A DNA stretch of 64,000 bases. It comes from Steinernema hermaphroditum (Eukaryota; Nematoda; Chromadorea; Rhabditida; Steinernematidae). Below the pieces are notes generated by a model that was given only the letters and a program-made list of their open reading frames with translations, was not told the origin of the DNA and searched no databases. The stretch is from assembly GCA_030435675.1 (NCBI GenBank), contig CM059625.1:8246001-8310000 (forward strand), written 5' to 3'. This document shows, in pieces, positions 23,542 through 38,300 of the stretch. Position 1 is the stretch's first letter. Every line of letters begins with the position of its first letter. The position numbers and the translations under genes are program-made.

Positions 23542-25170
23542 CTTTCTTATTTTTGCGGAGTACTCCTTCCACCACAGTCCTACATAACAATGTAACTTAT
23601 AGTGTGTTTTCTGTGCAACGTTTTCCAAATTGTTACATCTGCATGAAGCGACATTTGGCACACATCATACATGTAGAATACGAATCCAGTTGGTTTTCTT
23701 GCAGCATAACATTACAACCACAACTGATATATCGATGCAACGAATGACATACATCGAGAACATATGATTTTCTGAGTTCCCAACATATGGCCTATTTATC
23801 AATAACAAAAGTTTCAACAATCATTATCCGTAAACAAAGCTTCACCCTTTCTCTGGATGTTGTATAAAGTTACAGACTGAAGGTGTGTAATAGAAGAAAT
23901 ACTAGCATTGTTAGTCCTCTTTAGAAGAAGAGTGGTCTATCGGGGTTGGTGTCAACTACATATCAATCACACGTGCATTGATCTTACCTTAAGATAAGTA
24001 AGAATGGGACTATTTTGAATAGCACTCGCATGTCGTTGCTGAAAACACACAATGACAGTCTGACCAGTATCGGCTCTTGGCCGAAACAAAAAATCTCCAG
24101 ACAGTTCCGCCAAAAAACGCGCATTAATAGAGAAAGGGTTGTGGTTGAGAAGAGTTGGATTGTGTAATCCCACGGAATAAACAGGCGCGCCTTAAGTTTC
24201 ACAGAGAGACCGCAAAGAGCACGCTAGAGGCGAGTGTGGCACGCGATAATTCAACAAAACTGCAACTTAGAAAATACATGTCATAATCATTTTTGAGTTT
24301 CCCGATACCTTACAACGATATCACACATACTAAATAGAGTCAACTCTGTGCTTGATTTGAAAAATGCCCGCTAAGTGCTCTGAAACCCTCATAAAACCAC
24401 TAAAAATTTCGACGGCACAATGCAACCGTTTGAAACGTTGCGTAAACTAAGACCTAGGAGGGATAGCATATCGGTCGACACCCGAAGAACCACAATGAAG
24501 CCAGCAACTCGTCACACACCGTGCTATAGCTAGGCCGCGGAGTGAGGCTGAAAAACAGTTGTTGGTGTTGCCGTTGTGCGTCGGTAGTTTTTGAGGCAAC
24601 CATTCATCGACGGAGGCTCATTGGTGGAGCATTGGAATACTGCGAGGAGACAACTTTTGCGATAACGAAAGCTATCCCTTCGTCAAGCGTTCTCCGCAAA
24701 AGATTATTCAGATTACGGTACAGGGCGCTAATAATTATCAAAGTGATCCCATGACAAATTGGAATATTTCTATGTGATATATAAGCTTACAGTGTCGGAG
24801 TCAATATGTACGCTAAGGCAGAACCTCTTTACAAACAAGCAGTCAAGGAATTCTTAAATGAAACCAAGCTGAAATCACCCAACCACTGAGGTATAACACT
24901 ATGTAATGTTTTCTACCACTTGTGTGAATGCAAAGATGACAAAATAAAGAAATAACTTCAAAGCACCGTAAAGAGGAACTCTTTTTTGATCGGCGACTGG
25001 ATATTCAACTCTATGAAAGCGGAGGAGGAGCACCTGAGATTACTCGATCTTTGTTCGGACCTGTAAGGACGTATACACTCTTTATAATGTAAATAATAAT
25101 TCTAAAAAAAAGTCATATAACTTAGCGACCGGGATCAACGACCAACGTAACAAAGCGAGCAACAATGGCT
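23542..25170. other. Intergenic region upstream of the divergent channel
   Basis: This probably contains the missing first exon(s) and promoter of the minus-strand channel, and the 3' UTR of the exonuclease gene ending at 25171 on the minus strand. A minus-strand frame at 23984-24202 has a hydrophobic N-terminus, but no splice connection could be proved. No RNA gene or repeat was recognised. Confidence 0.35.
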
Positions 25171-28100
25171 TTATAGCAGATCACGAACTTTGTGCAACAT
25201 CAGCTGCATACAGGCGCTGGCGTCTTCTTTACTGTCATGTCCAGACACTAGAAAGACAACGATTATCGTAGTGATCAATATTCATTGACTCACCATCCTC
25301 TTGGATGATTTTTTGAAGAATTTCCGAGGTCAACGTTCGTAGGGCACGCTTGTAGGGAGGTCCAAGACGATGCGGGAAAACAACTGATGTGTCTACCACA
25401 CGCGGGTGCACAAGACGAAGAGCTTTGAGATCGCTCTCCAAACTGTGTCCGATAAGGATGGTCTCCTGATTGATGAGCTCGAATAAACGCTCATGTGCCT
25501 GGAAATAGAGCTGTTGGTACCAAAGAGAAATAAAGAAGAAAATCTTACGTCCTCGATGGTTGCAGAAACGTTCTCTAATTGTTCTATAGTCAGGCCACTA
25601 AAACGTGTATTGCAATCCACAATTAGATCTTTCGGTTTCACGATCAAATCCAGGACAAGATCATCGCGGATATCGACAACGGAAACGCGAGCAAGGGCTG
25701 GTCCCCAAACTGTGTAAATCATCTCACAATCCAGAGCATAAACCTGGAACACATTTTGTAGGCTGTGGTTGACCTTGCCACTTCACAAACCTTCCGACTA
25801 CGCTGATCATTAACACCTGTAGGAGCCGGACTTTCCACAAAGTTATACATCTCCAACTCACGAAGGGTTTCTGTTACGTGACACTCAGAAACGCAGCATC
25901 CTTTGACGGTTAGATCCGAGCCACAGCAGTTATAACGTGAGTCGTGCGAACCATTTTCTAAACGAATGTGATCTGCACAGCTTGCAAAAGAAGGAAACAT
26001 ACTTCTAGTTTTAAAGGCTCTGCTGTAGTGATAAACGCAATCATCAGCCCGCGCATATCCACCCCTCGACGTCAGTTCATACACCTTCCCACAACGAGAA
26101 CAAGTTCGTGCCATGTCTAGATGCCGCTATTAATCTGTTACATTTACTTGAAACGTACCATCATCAGCCGCAAATCGTTTTCCTTTTGCTGGTTCAGGGC
26201 CAGGAAAACGCACTTTTGGCGTTGCAACCTTTTCGTCCCATAAGGGGTAGCAATTTTCCTCAAACTGCTGGTCGGTGAGGAGGAAGTTATCCACCAAAGC
26301 CTCATACAATTCTGACTCAGATATGTTTTGAGATTTGCTCATTTCGCGAACTGGACGATTTACTCCGACGCTTATTTCTGACCCACGGCGTCCGGAAAGA
26401 ACAGTCGAATGTGAAACACCGGGTCCATCGTTACCTGAAACGAGACAAACGCCAGTTCCTAGCACTCTGTATAAAATGGGGCTTTCACCTCAGATTCAAC
26501 AAAAAAAAAACTTATAAATAATGTTTCAACAAATACCTTCGTCGATTTTGTTCGATCGCGTTGTCATCGATCTTAGGTTTTTCAGCACATTGACTGCAGC
26601 GCTTATGTAACCGCTTTTAGTAGATGCCCTCATGCACAGAGATTTTTCCTCATTTTGTGCCTGCAACAGATGCGGTAGTTGTTAACCAGCTGCGCTCTTT
26701 ACCATTTCCAATGCATCCGATGCGGAAGAAGCGATTTTACGGCATTCTTCCAGGAATGTGTTGAGGTACTTTTGACGTATTACGCCTGGAATTTGGCAAT
26801 TCGGCACCTGCAACGGAACTGCAGCGTTCATTTTTGGCTGAAAAAGTTTAATTTTTCGTTGATGTCGGAAAATGTCCTTCACAGACCGCCATATGATGAG
26901 CTGTTCGTTGCCCTTTTGCAGACTTCTCGACGCTCTTGGCAGAGGCCATTGATCGGTGCGCACTAGACTCCGCCATCGCTTTGGATTTGAGCTTCTAAAG
27001 TTAGAATATATCACTCTCTGTGGACACGTGACTACCTCTTGAGTAATTTTGTGCGCTTGTGCGCGCTTAGTCATCTGATCTTTTGCATTGGCTACTCCCT
27101 GCTTCACATTAACCGCTCTATTACCCGAGGACTGCGGTTTAGCCATCAGCTTTCTGGCAGCTTCCAGCTGTGCCGGAGTGAGCTTTTTATTCTTGTCCAC
27201 CTTTGCGGCTGCAGCTGGGGGTCGAATTGACTTCACAGAGCCGCGATTATCATGAGGAGTTTCAGAAACCTGAAATGATAGACGCCGTCTAAAGAACTGT
27301 ATTCAAAGACGCAGACCTTCGGGGAACTGCTTCCACCGAACAGATCATCGAGGGAGGCTTGCTCTCTAACCGGCTTCTGCGGACGATCGTTTACGACGGC
27401 CCGCTTCTGTTTCTCTGCAACACTCTTAGTTGTGCTGCTCTCCTTCTGAAACTACCCATGTTAAGGTTGATCTCTCAGCAACCCTTTTGCAACCTTTGGA
27501 TTCACATTTCGAACATCTTGTTCATCGGAGTCATCGTCTCCAGTCGATTGACCGCGTTTTTCAAGGCGCTCAATCTTCTGAGTCAGTTCAGCTACCGTTT
27601 TGATGCAGTGATTGGCCATCTGCGTACGCTGTTCTCTACTCATACCTCCGATGTCCGTTTTCTTTAGAGACAGTACAGAACCAGAACTTCCCAGGCCTTC
27701 GCTCTTCATTCGGGTCTTTTTATATTCCAGCACAGTTCTCGTTTTCTGTACATTTTCCACTCGTTTGACTGGATTGAGAATCTCATCATTCCCGAGATCG
27801 ACGGGTAATCTGGACCTGTTGAACACAGAGAACTCCGGATTTGGAGACGTACAACGTTTCTTCGCCACTGGTTCATCTGCACTTGAAACTCTTCCAAAGG
27901 AACGTTTTTCTGGAAGTTTCGATGGTTTGTATGTCATCAAATTAGTCGTGGACGCATAGGATGTGTTTGTGTTCCCAGACAAGCTAGGCCGCACAGGATC
28001 GTACTCATAGTCAGCATGTTCTTCTTGTGTTGTTTCGTATGGAGCGGAATACGAGGCATGTGATTCCTCCTGCTTGTCAGGGACGTAATCTTCTGGGACA

Positions 28101-28819
28101 TATTCCTCCGGAACGGCTGAGGGAGCATATTTTGACGCATTGTATCCTTCGCCCTGGTTATTCTTTTCGGCACTATTTGAAGTGAACTTGTAATCTTCGG
28201 GAACATATTCCTCTGGCGTATATGCCTGATTCGAAGTAGTCATAACCGGAAAGTATTGGTTTCCTGCATATCCGGACCCCGCGTAGCTCGAAGAACACTC
28301 TTCTGGATCATACATCTCAATAGGACGAATTGATCCACTTGATTCAAAGCTTCTAGCATAACTCGCAGTGTTAGATTCTGAAAAACGGCGAAAATGTAAA
28401 ATATGAACAAGAATTACCTTGGGCATAGTAATTTTCAGCATGTGCTTGATTGTCGTTTGTCGCTAACGACCCTATATAGGCACCCGAATAGCTTGTCTTC
28501 GCGTAGTCATCGGTGTCGTTGGGAGCGTATGAAGCATAGTATCCGCCTTCGCTTTGAGTAACACTACTTGCTGGCTGTTGCCATGGGCAGTATTCTGTAT
28601 CGTCGGCCTTTTGAGCATGATCGTTTGAGTTTTCCGTTGAACCGAAATAGGCAGAATAAGATGCCACCTCATCAGTCACATTTGAGCTTCTATTGTCATC
28701 TGCAGCAATTCGAATAATGATTGTTGCATTGCAGTTAGGGACTGACCGTTTCCGTGCTCAAAAGAGCAGTCCTTTCGATTGCAGCTGCCACCATGCGGGC
28801 AAAAGGCGCCGAAAACCAT
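25171..28819 (-). CDS. REXO1-like 3'-5' RNA exonuclease with N-terminal CCCH finger
   Basis: The ATG at 28819 ([18 protein letters not shown], then SFEHGN) opens with a single CCCH zinc finger. Next is a long tyrosine- and serine-rich disordered part containing two copies of [10 protein letters not shown] coiled-coil-like helix ([20 protein letters not shown]) and a basic stretch ([17 protein letters not shown]) follow. The REXO1-specific block [18 protein letters not shown] and a zinc-binding module ([11 protein letters not shown]...) precede the DEDDh exonuclease: [40 protein letters not shown] and [15 protein letters not shown]. All five catalytic positions are visible. The TAA at 25171-25173 follows HKVRDLL. 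Family members trim structured RNAs such as 5S rRNA and tRNA in the nucleus. The finger-plus-exonuclease order matches animal REXO1. An acceptor-like gtagtgcag lies 8 nt before the ATG. Confidence 0.92.
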
Positions 28820-29455
28820 GAGCAAAGCTGCACTACCAGTGTCAACTCTGTGTCGTGTCCTGCAGCCAAACAGCAATAACTCATGCGGCTTACTTATAAT
28901 AAACGAACACGTTGGAGAAGAAGGTAAACGTTTTTGGATTCTGCAATACAATATCAGTGCAGTTTTAAGTTTCTTATTAGATATGATAAACATAAAGCAT
29001 TGTCCGGTCACACAGCAGTTGACAAACGAACATTTGAAACGAATTCGACGCACGGGAAATATCGACCGTTCGGCATAGCGTTAAGTGGAAGAAGAAAGGA
29101 AGGATGGTGCAACGACACACACGCGCACGCCGAAAGAAATGTCTCTCTATATGCCTACCGATGAATGGCTTTTTGAGTCGAATGATACATCTCAACTTTG
29201 CTTGGACCATTCAACTTCCATTGTATGTACGAGCGTGCTTTAGTGGCCTCTACATCGACATGCCTGCAAACTGTGTCCACTCGCTCTTCACAATTAACAC
29301 GATAACCGCGCATGTACCCCTTCATCGAGTATCGATCACAGATTGACTTGAGCACTTATTTAACAACTACATACTAAATATACATAAAGCTCTCTCGAGC
29401 GATGCTAAATTCAAAATGTTTTTCGATTTCTTTCGTCCATGAAGGTCCTCTCGAT
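28820..29455. other. Intergenic region between the exonuclease and phosphoglucomutase genes
   Basis: This 636-bp region lies between two minus-strand genes. It should hold the phosphoglucomutase 3' UTR and the exonuclease promoter. Overlapping open frames on both strands (28934-29164, 28977-29210, 29104-29346) show no recognisable protein. Confidence 0.35.
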
Positions 29456-31629
<2,174 letters not shown>

Positions 31630-33015
31630 AATTCTGTAAATATAAAACGATTTCAGAAGATGAATCTATAGAAAAGACACCAAGTAAACGAGTTGAATGA
31701 TCGGAAGTGAGTAAACCTCCCGGCAACAACGCATAAATTGGATCCGAATGTCGCGTAAAAACTCGATGTAAAAAGTTGACTATGTGGGAGTTGCATGGAA
31801 ATGCGAAGCACACGTAACGTAAACTGCGTTTTATCACATTGAGCGAAGAGAAGTGTTACGCTGAGCTGCGAGATTGGCAGTTCACAAACAACTGAGAGGA
31901 CTGCAGGCACGACGTCGACATCGGCGCTCCCGTTTGCCACGCAACGGACGATCGGCATTTTTCGATAGCATACGTGCAAATCGCTCTCTTCAGTCAGAGG
32001 CACGCCTCGCAGTGAACGGAGATGCGATAAATACACCATTCATGATTATGACTTGATAACAACTCTCACAGATCATGTGAACAAACGGTTGATGAGTTAT
32101 TGATGTTGTGGGACGTTAGCAGCACGTATTTACAATCAGCTACACTTTATAATCAACATCGTTTATGGACAACGAAATGTCTTCATATTGCAATGCAGTT
32201 CAATAATGAATGCACGTACAAGTCGCATTGTTTGTATAAATAAAAAACAGCAAGCAGCAGGGTGGGCTATCGTGTCTTCTGTGCTTAAACAATAGAACAG
32301 AATGACTCACACGCACATAGCTCACGCGTAGTACAACTCCTCATCTGTGCTTGCTGCACAGATATTTGTGTTTAAAAGAGCAGAAAAATTTGTCAGAGCA
32401 CTCGCGAATGGAACATGCCACTTGGGTAAAATGTTTGCCTAGCCGACGATCCTAATAGTAGCTGCGGCGTAAAGACTTTTTGCTTGAGGGAGGATACTAT
32501 CAAATCTAAATACGATCTCTATTGGCAAAACAAACAGCAAATCTCAAATTTGTTCGCATGTCTAGAACAGGAGAGTCCGACTTAAATACACTCACTGTGC
32601 TCTCAATGTGTAATGCGATATATAGGCTAATTCGGTCACCAACACTGCTAACGGTACAAACTACACGAGGTGTGGTGCTGCGTAGAAGGTGCTTGATTAC
32701 AATCTACAATCTTTAGGCACCGGAAATGTGCAGCTCATTAGACATTCAAGAATGAAATGTCTGAATTCATAGAACTATCGTAAGATTCTGGAGCAGCTAC
32801 ATCCCTCGAGCACCGCCTTTGCGTTTCGTCACTTTCTTATCACGACGACGTATTTGTCGGGAGTGACTCGATCGATTCCTTTGCTGGACGCAAGGGGCCG
32901 GTCCCAATGTAATTCAACGACACCTCTAGAGCGGCTCCATGTTTGCTTGACTCGTCACCGCTTTTCCTTTTATTAATAAAACAATTTACGCCACGGCTCT
33001 TTCAGAACTAGCAGA
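31630..33015. promoter_or_regulatory. Divergent intergenic region between phosphoglucomutase and MARVEL-like genes
   Basis: The 1.4 kb between starts at 31629 (minus) and 33016 (plus) should contain both promoters. Frames at 31653-32039 and 32522-32716 have no recognisable domain. A 3' splice-site-like ctctttcag ends at 33005, 10 nt before the plus-strand ATG. Confidence 0.35.
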
Positions 33016-33743
33016 ATGAACGTCTATCGCTTTTTCGGACTACCTAATGCTTTCAAGATTGTTGAGATAGTAAGTAAGCTCGCAGTAAGCAGCGCGACCA
33101 TCGTACTTTGCTTGCAGCTAGTCATGATACTGCTGATGATGACAGTGGGACTGTCTCCAGGAACTCATAAAGGTGCCTGGTTCTTTTGGCTTAACGCCGT
33201 TTTTCAATTGCTGTCGATGGCTGTCATTACGGTCACTTTTCTGATGGAAAGCGAGAACAGTCTGACATGTGGAAGGGACGCGTGGCCACTTTTCGTAAGT
33301 GTCCCAGTTTAAAACAAACAACAATCTTTCTAAATAACTTCATTGGTCTAAAAGGTTGCGTAACACCTATAATGTTTAAAGTGCTTCGGTACTAACTGTG
33401 CATTCAGGAATGCTCATACTCGGCGTTATTCTTCTTATTTAATATAATCAACACATTCATGTGTTCCTCGTGGGTTGGCAGTGGTGCATCGTCATCTATC
33501 GCCGCTGGTGCGGTGAGTCATCTCATAGAGACTCTTAAGTATGGAACTCATTAAATTCAGTTCTTCTCCTTCATCCTAGTTCTTTTGTACGCTCTCGGAG
33601 CCGCAATGATGTTCCGAGTTTGGACGGGATTCAGCACAACCAGTCCTCCACAAGCAGCCCCATCGTCCACAGCGACCGGCGCTACACCTGCACCTGGGAC
33701 AGTACTTCCAGGGGATCCGGGAATGATGCACCCCGGTGTGTAA
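33016..33743 (+). CDS. MARVEL-like four-pass membrane protein
   Basis: Four exons give about 170 residues. Exon 1 encodes MNVYRFFGLPNAFKIVEI. After a 48-bp intron comes LVMILLMMTVGLSPGTHKGA, then AVFQLLSMAVITVTFL. The next exon gives CSYSALFFLFNIINTFMCSS and the last gives FFSFILVLLYALGAAMMF. The four hydrophobic segments, the short N-terminus and the polar first loop fit MARVEL-domain proteins (MAL, CMTM, synaptophysin relatives), which act in vesicle and membrane-microdomain traffic. The tail is rich in Pro, Thr and Ala (SPPQAAPSSTATGATPAPG) and ends at the TAA at 33741-33743. A polyadenylation signal AATAAA lies at 33814-33819. Assignment rests on topology rather than a strict motif. Confidence 0.7.
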
Positions 33744-33813
33744 CATGAAAACAAACAACATAACGTAATATAAGACATTGTGAATAAGAATGTGTACGTC
33801 GGACATATCGATA

Positions 33814-33819
33814 AATAAA
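33814..33819 (+). terminator. Polyadenylation signal AATAAA for the MARVEL-like gene
   Basis: AATAAA lies 71 nt beyond the stop codon at 33743 on the same strand. The next gene (RING protein) is convergent and stops at 33907, so this is the natural 3' end signal. Confidence 0.6.
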
Positions 33820-33906
33820 ACAATCCGTATGAGTTCACCACCTGCTATAACCAGAATATGATGCTATATACAGTACATATGCAGAACAAGGCAGTGCGTA
33901 GGGAGC

Positions 33907-34606
33907 TCACAGGCGTGATGTGGCTTGGAATAACTTGGCAATCAATACAATCAGCACGCTGCTAAAGATCCAAAAAGCGTAGCGGAGCATCCGGCCGTGC
34001 TCCTCAACCTTAACAGTCAGTTCTCGCTTCTGTTCTTCCAATTCGGTTACCCTCCGCATTAATCGCTTGTTCTACACAAGATATACATATATTTCAGTAC
34101 ATCACATGCACCATTCCTACCGTAAATCTAAGGTTCATCACCAAATAGTCCTCGGGACATATCGGTTCAGCACTGTCAGCCACTGACTCCAAAACGGCTT
34201 CGACGGCAAAATTCCGCATTGGCGACTCCTCGACACTGCATACTTCACGACAGAATGGACATTCGTAAACCTAAACATCCATAATTACTAATCAACTATG
34301 GCAGTGAAACTTACGAAGCCAGAGAAGACGGACGAATATTTCGCGTCCAGCCGCAACTTTCCAACACAAGACGAACAGAAACTGTGACCGCATGGCAGCA
34401 TGTCCGGTGCAGACCCGAAAACCTCGTAGCAAATAGGGCAGTGTAGGCATGATGAGTTTATGAGCAGGGAATCAGCATCGTCGGCCAAGTCAACAACTGG
34501 ATAATTCTGCAAAGAGGTATTTTTTGTACACACCAACTGAACTCCTCACCTTCGGCTTGCTCGAGCCGATTAACCGTTCCTTGACGGACTTGAAGAAGCT
34601 TTTCAT
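33907..34606 (-). CDS. Tail-anchored RING-finger protein (likely ubiquitin ligase)
   Basis: The ATG at 34606 encodes MKSFFKSVKERLIGSSKPK, spliced to NYPVVDLADDADSLL. A C3HC4 RING follows: CPICYEVFGS, then CGHSFCSSCVGKLRL, then an intron before ECPFCREVCS. After a short acidic region comes a predicted coiled coil (RVTELEEQKRELTVKVEEH). A single C-terminal transmembrane helix (FWIFSSVLIVLIAKLF) ends QATSRL at the TGA at 33907. The order RING, coiled coil, tail anchor without a B-box resembles membrane-bound E3 ligases of the TRIM13/TRIM59 kind, in about 200 residues. It probably faces the cytosol on the ER or mitochondrial outer membrane. Substrate unknown. An alternative start inside the intron (34536) would lose the basic N-terminus and is less likely. 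Confidence 0.82.
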
Positions 34607-35323
34607 CGGTGGAACAAGATTCCTTCCTGCCACTTTCACAAAAACATACGTTCGCGCTGTAAACAACAGCCGTTGGGGGCGTTCCACAGTGCGGGAGCGC
34701 ACGCACCGTGAAAGCAAGCAAGCCACCGTACTCAACGAAATCCTCATGTACAACGCCACAGGACCGTATACAGTATAGGCGGCATGCACTCGAAAAATAC
34801 AGTCTATAAAAACAGATCTTGGAAACCCAAACATATCGCGCAGTGCGTTCGAGAAAATTTAATTAAGTTACACTTTCCATCCACAAAATCGTATGGGAAA
34901 CATGATTAGAGCGTTCTTTCTCATTCCCAAGCTGTACGAATATCACTTGTTTATAATTTATGACTTTATTTAGTAGGACAAACTCAGACTACAAAGTCAT
35001 AAATACAATATGACAAAACAATGCGCCCCGGTGTGTAACTGTGTAGTTCTAATGACTGTCGCAAGAAATAGTCGAAAACTAATCGGTGTTAAGTGGTGTA
35101 AATTCGACCGATTTCATACAGATCTGCTGGACAAAATGATTGTCATTGCAGCATTTATCTAGCAGGGATGTTTGTCTTTAAGGGATCAGCTTTTTTGCAA
35201 CATCCGACAATGTTGAATGTCTGGGGAATTTCATTGACGCAATACATCTGTAAGTATTATATTTATAAAACCTTTGAACAAAAATAATGATCACATTCTA
35301 ATAAAGTACTTCAACAACACATG
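34607..35323. other. Intergenic region between the RING and P-glycoprotein genes
   Basis: This region holds the RING-gene promoter and the P-glycoprotein 3' UTR. Open frames at 34490-34834 (minus) and 34524-34778 (plus) are shadows over the RING first exon and upstream DNA. No other element was recognised. Confidence 0.35.
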
Positions 35324-38300
35324 TTAAGAAACCTTCTGTTTCTCAACAAGTCTATAGTAAAGTCCTTTTCGTGCAAGCAGCTGCATGTGATTGCCCATTT
35401 CCACAACTCGGCCCTCTTTCGCCACTACAATTACATCAGCATTCTGGATGGTCGACAGTCGATGGGCGACAACGAGGCAAGTTCTGCCCATCCGGGCTTT
35501 GTCGAGAGCTTCTTGAACCACCTGTAACAACAAACTCCTTTTTTATAGATGCTCTTGGCGTGTGTACCTTTTCACTCTCGGTGTCCAAAGCACTTGTCGC
35601 CTCATCCAGGAGCAAGATCCGCGGATTGCGAATTATGGCACGAGCGATAGCAATGCGCTGCTTCTGGCCGCCAGACAACTGTGACCCTTTGGCACCAACG
35701 TTCGTCTCGTATTTCTAAATACATTTCCCAATGAGAACCGTTCTCTTTGCTTACATCGGGAAGCGACTCGACGAAGGGGTGAATGTTTGCAAGCTTGGCT
35801 GCTTCGACAACTTTCTCATCCGAAACATTTGACATTCCGTACGTGATGTTGTCACGAATAGACAGGTTGAAGAGGGTCGGTTCCTGTCCCACTAAGGCTA
35901 TGTGGCTTCGCAAGTGACGGATATTAATCGAGCGCACATTGTGACCGTCAAACTCCTATACTAACATTCATTTCAAAACAGCTAGTGCATCTTAACGTAC
36001 CAGTGATCCACTTAAAGTGTCGTAATAGCGTTCTACAAGCTGTATGACTGTGCTTTTACCACAGCCACTTGGGCCAACCAGTGCGACTGTTTGACCAAAA
36101 CCAGCTTGAAGAGAAAGGCCATTGAGAATGGTCGACTGTGTCATGGTGGGATACGCGAAGTAAACTTCTCTTAGAGCTATGTTTCCGGATATTTCCTGAA
36201 AACTACCTTGAGTACGATCGCATGGGGGATATCAAACCGTGATCAAGCCCTCTTCCGACAAGTTGTCGATCTTCGATTTCTTATTCATTAGACCAAACAA
36301 AAGACCTGCAGACAAACGGGCTCGAAGGTACTCAGGGAAGTACGATGCGGCCGCCAAAACCGTGACCGAAGCCATGTTCAGCGCCTCAATAACTCTGAAA
36401 TCAGTTCGACTCTGGATCGAACATATTCAGAATCTTACTGGAACACCACGAAAGGACTAGTGTAGTCATTCATAACCAGCCACAGTCCAAAGCGATAGGC
36501 AATTCCGAAGTTGATCAAGTAGAAGCTAGTGGACATTGCATACGAAACTGACTGCCAGAGACCTGTAAAAGTTAGTAACACCAAGCTAAAACTTCATTTG
36601 AGTAACCTCTGATAATCGCGCGTTTATGCGGTCGTTCAGACGCTTTGCAAAAGAGTTCGTACATGAAATCTTGTTTCGCAAGAGCCTGAATGGTTCTGAC
36701 GTATTCGATAGATTCTGTAGCCAGCTACAATGAATGGATCGTTTTCACACAAAGCAACTTGTTCCCTCGAATACCTGGGACGCTTCTTGAGCAACCTCAT
36801 TATCTTTGGCACCCCGGAATTTCAGGTACTGCGAGACCAGTGACTGCAAAATCACGAGAGTCACTGCGGTTGCAACGCCTATCGGGGCCATATTCCATCC
36901 AAAGTAAAATGCAATGCACACTCCTGCTATCAACGAAACAACACCCTGGAGCACTTCGGCAAGACGCTGATCAATCGCCTAGAAAAAAAGCGATTAGGCG
37001 ACGCGCAAAATGCTAAATTAGCAAGAAACGTACTGCTTGCACGTTAGGGGCGTCAGTGGCCAGTCGATTGGTCAGCTTGCCAACTGAATGTTCAGCTTTA
37101 TCGAAGAAGCTTCCGTCTTGTCGTAGTACATTCTAAAGACATTTATGATGCAGAGAAACTTGTCAAAGCAAACCTCGTAGACAGCTACGCGAAGACGCAT
37201 CGTCATACGCTCCCCAGCGGTACCAAACAACGTGCCGGATAAAAAGGTGCTACCTCCGGAAATGACAGCTAGAATCATGAAACTAATAGAGTTTACGACT
37301 GTGTCTGAAGCTGCTGCCGACACATCTGCAGATGAGAGAGCCTAAAATGGAAGCTGCTGAGTGCACGATATTTTCCAGTACCATAAACATTTTTCCGTAT
37401 ATAACAGAGAAAACAGGCCAGGAAAGGCCTCGGATTACGGTGGCTACAAGAGCGCACCCCACAAGCGGCATCTCAGGCCTCGAAAATCTGAAAATGTCCA
37501 TGAGCGACGCGCGTTCCTCTCCCTCATCTTCCAGCTCGTACTCTTTTCTAAACGACTGTGTAAACGAACAGCGTACTGAAAAGTGACTCACTCCTCAATT
37601 TCGCTATCAATTTCTGACTGAATTCCCTTCGAATTTGCCATAGATGCGCGCAACTTTGCACTCAGCCGTTGACGTTCCACAGATTTTCGATAACTGTCAC
37701 CACCACTTCCGCGGCTCTTCCCAGTGTGTCTGACACCAGCGCGGTCGATAATGCTCGGATCCACATCTGCAGCCACCTTTTACAGTAATTACAGAGTTGC
37801 AAATGGCAAACCTTCGATTACTGTGTCTTCAGCACCTTCCTCAATTTCTTGAGCCTTGACAAGTTGACGATAGACGCCATTTTTCGCCATTAACTCGTCG
37901 TGAGCTCCATATTCCACGATGTTACCATGTTCGAATACGATGATTTTGTCCGCAGTTCGCACAGTAGACAGTCGGTGAGCTATGGTTACGGTAGTTCTCC
38001 CGTGTCTAGCCAATTCTAAAGCTTTCTGTACCGCAGCTTCTGACTCTGTGTCCAGAGCACTCGTAGCTTCATCCAAAAGGAGAATTTTTGGATTTCGGAC
38101 AAGTGCTCGGGCGATCGCTAATCGCTGCTTTTGACCGCCAGACAACTTGACACCTCCCTCGCCTATCACAGTTTTGTAGCCCTAAATTGCGATTAAGGAT
38201 GTATGACAAATGAACGAGCCGACCATTGGAAGACGAGTAATGAATTCGTGCGCGTTCGCCATCTGGCAAGCTTCCACCATCTCCTGTTCCGTCAGGTCGG

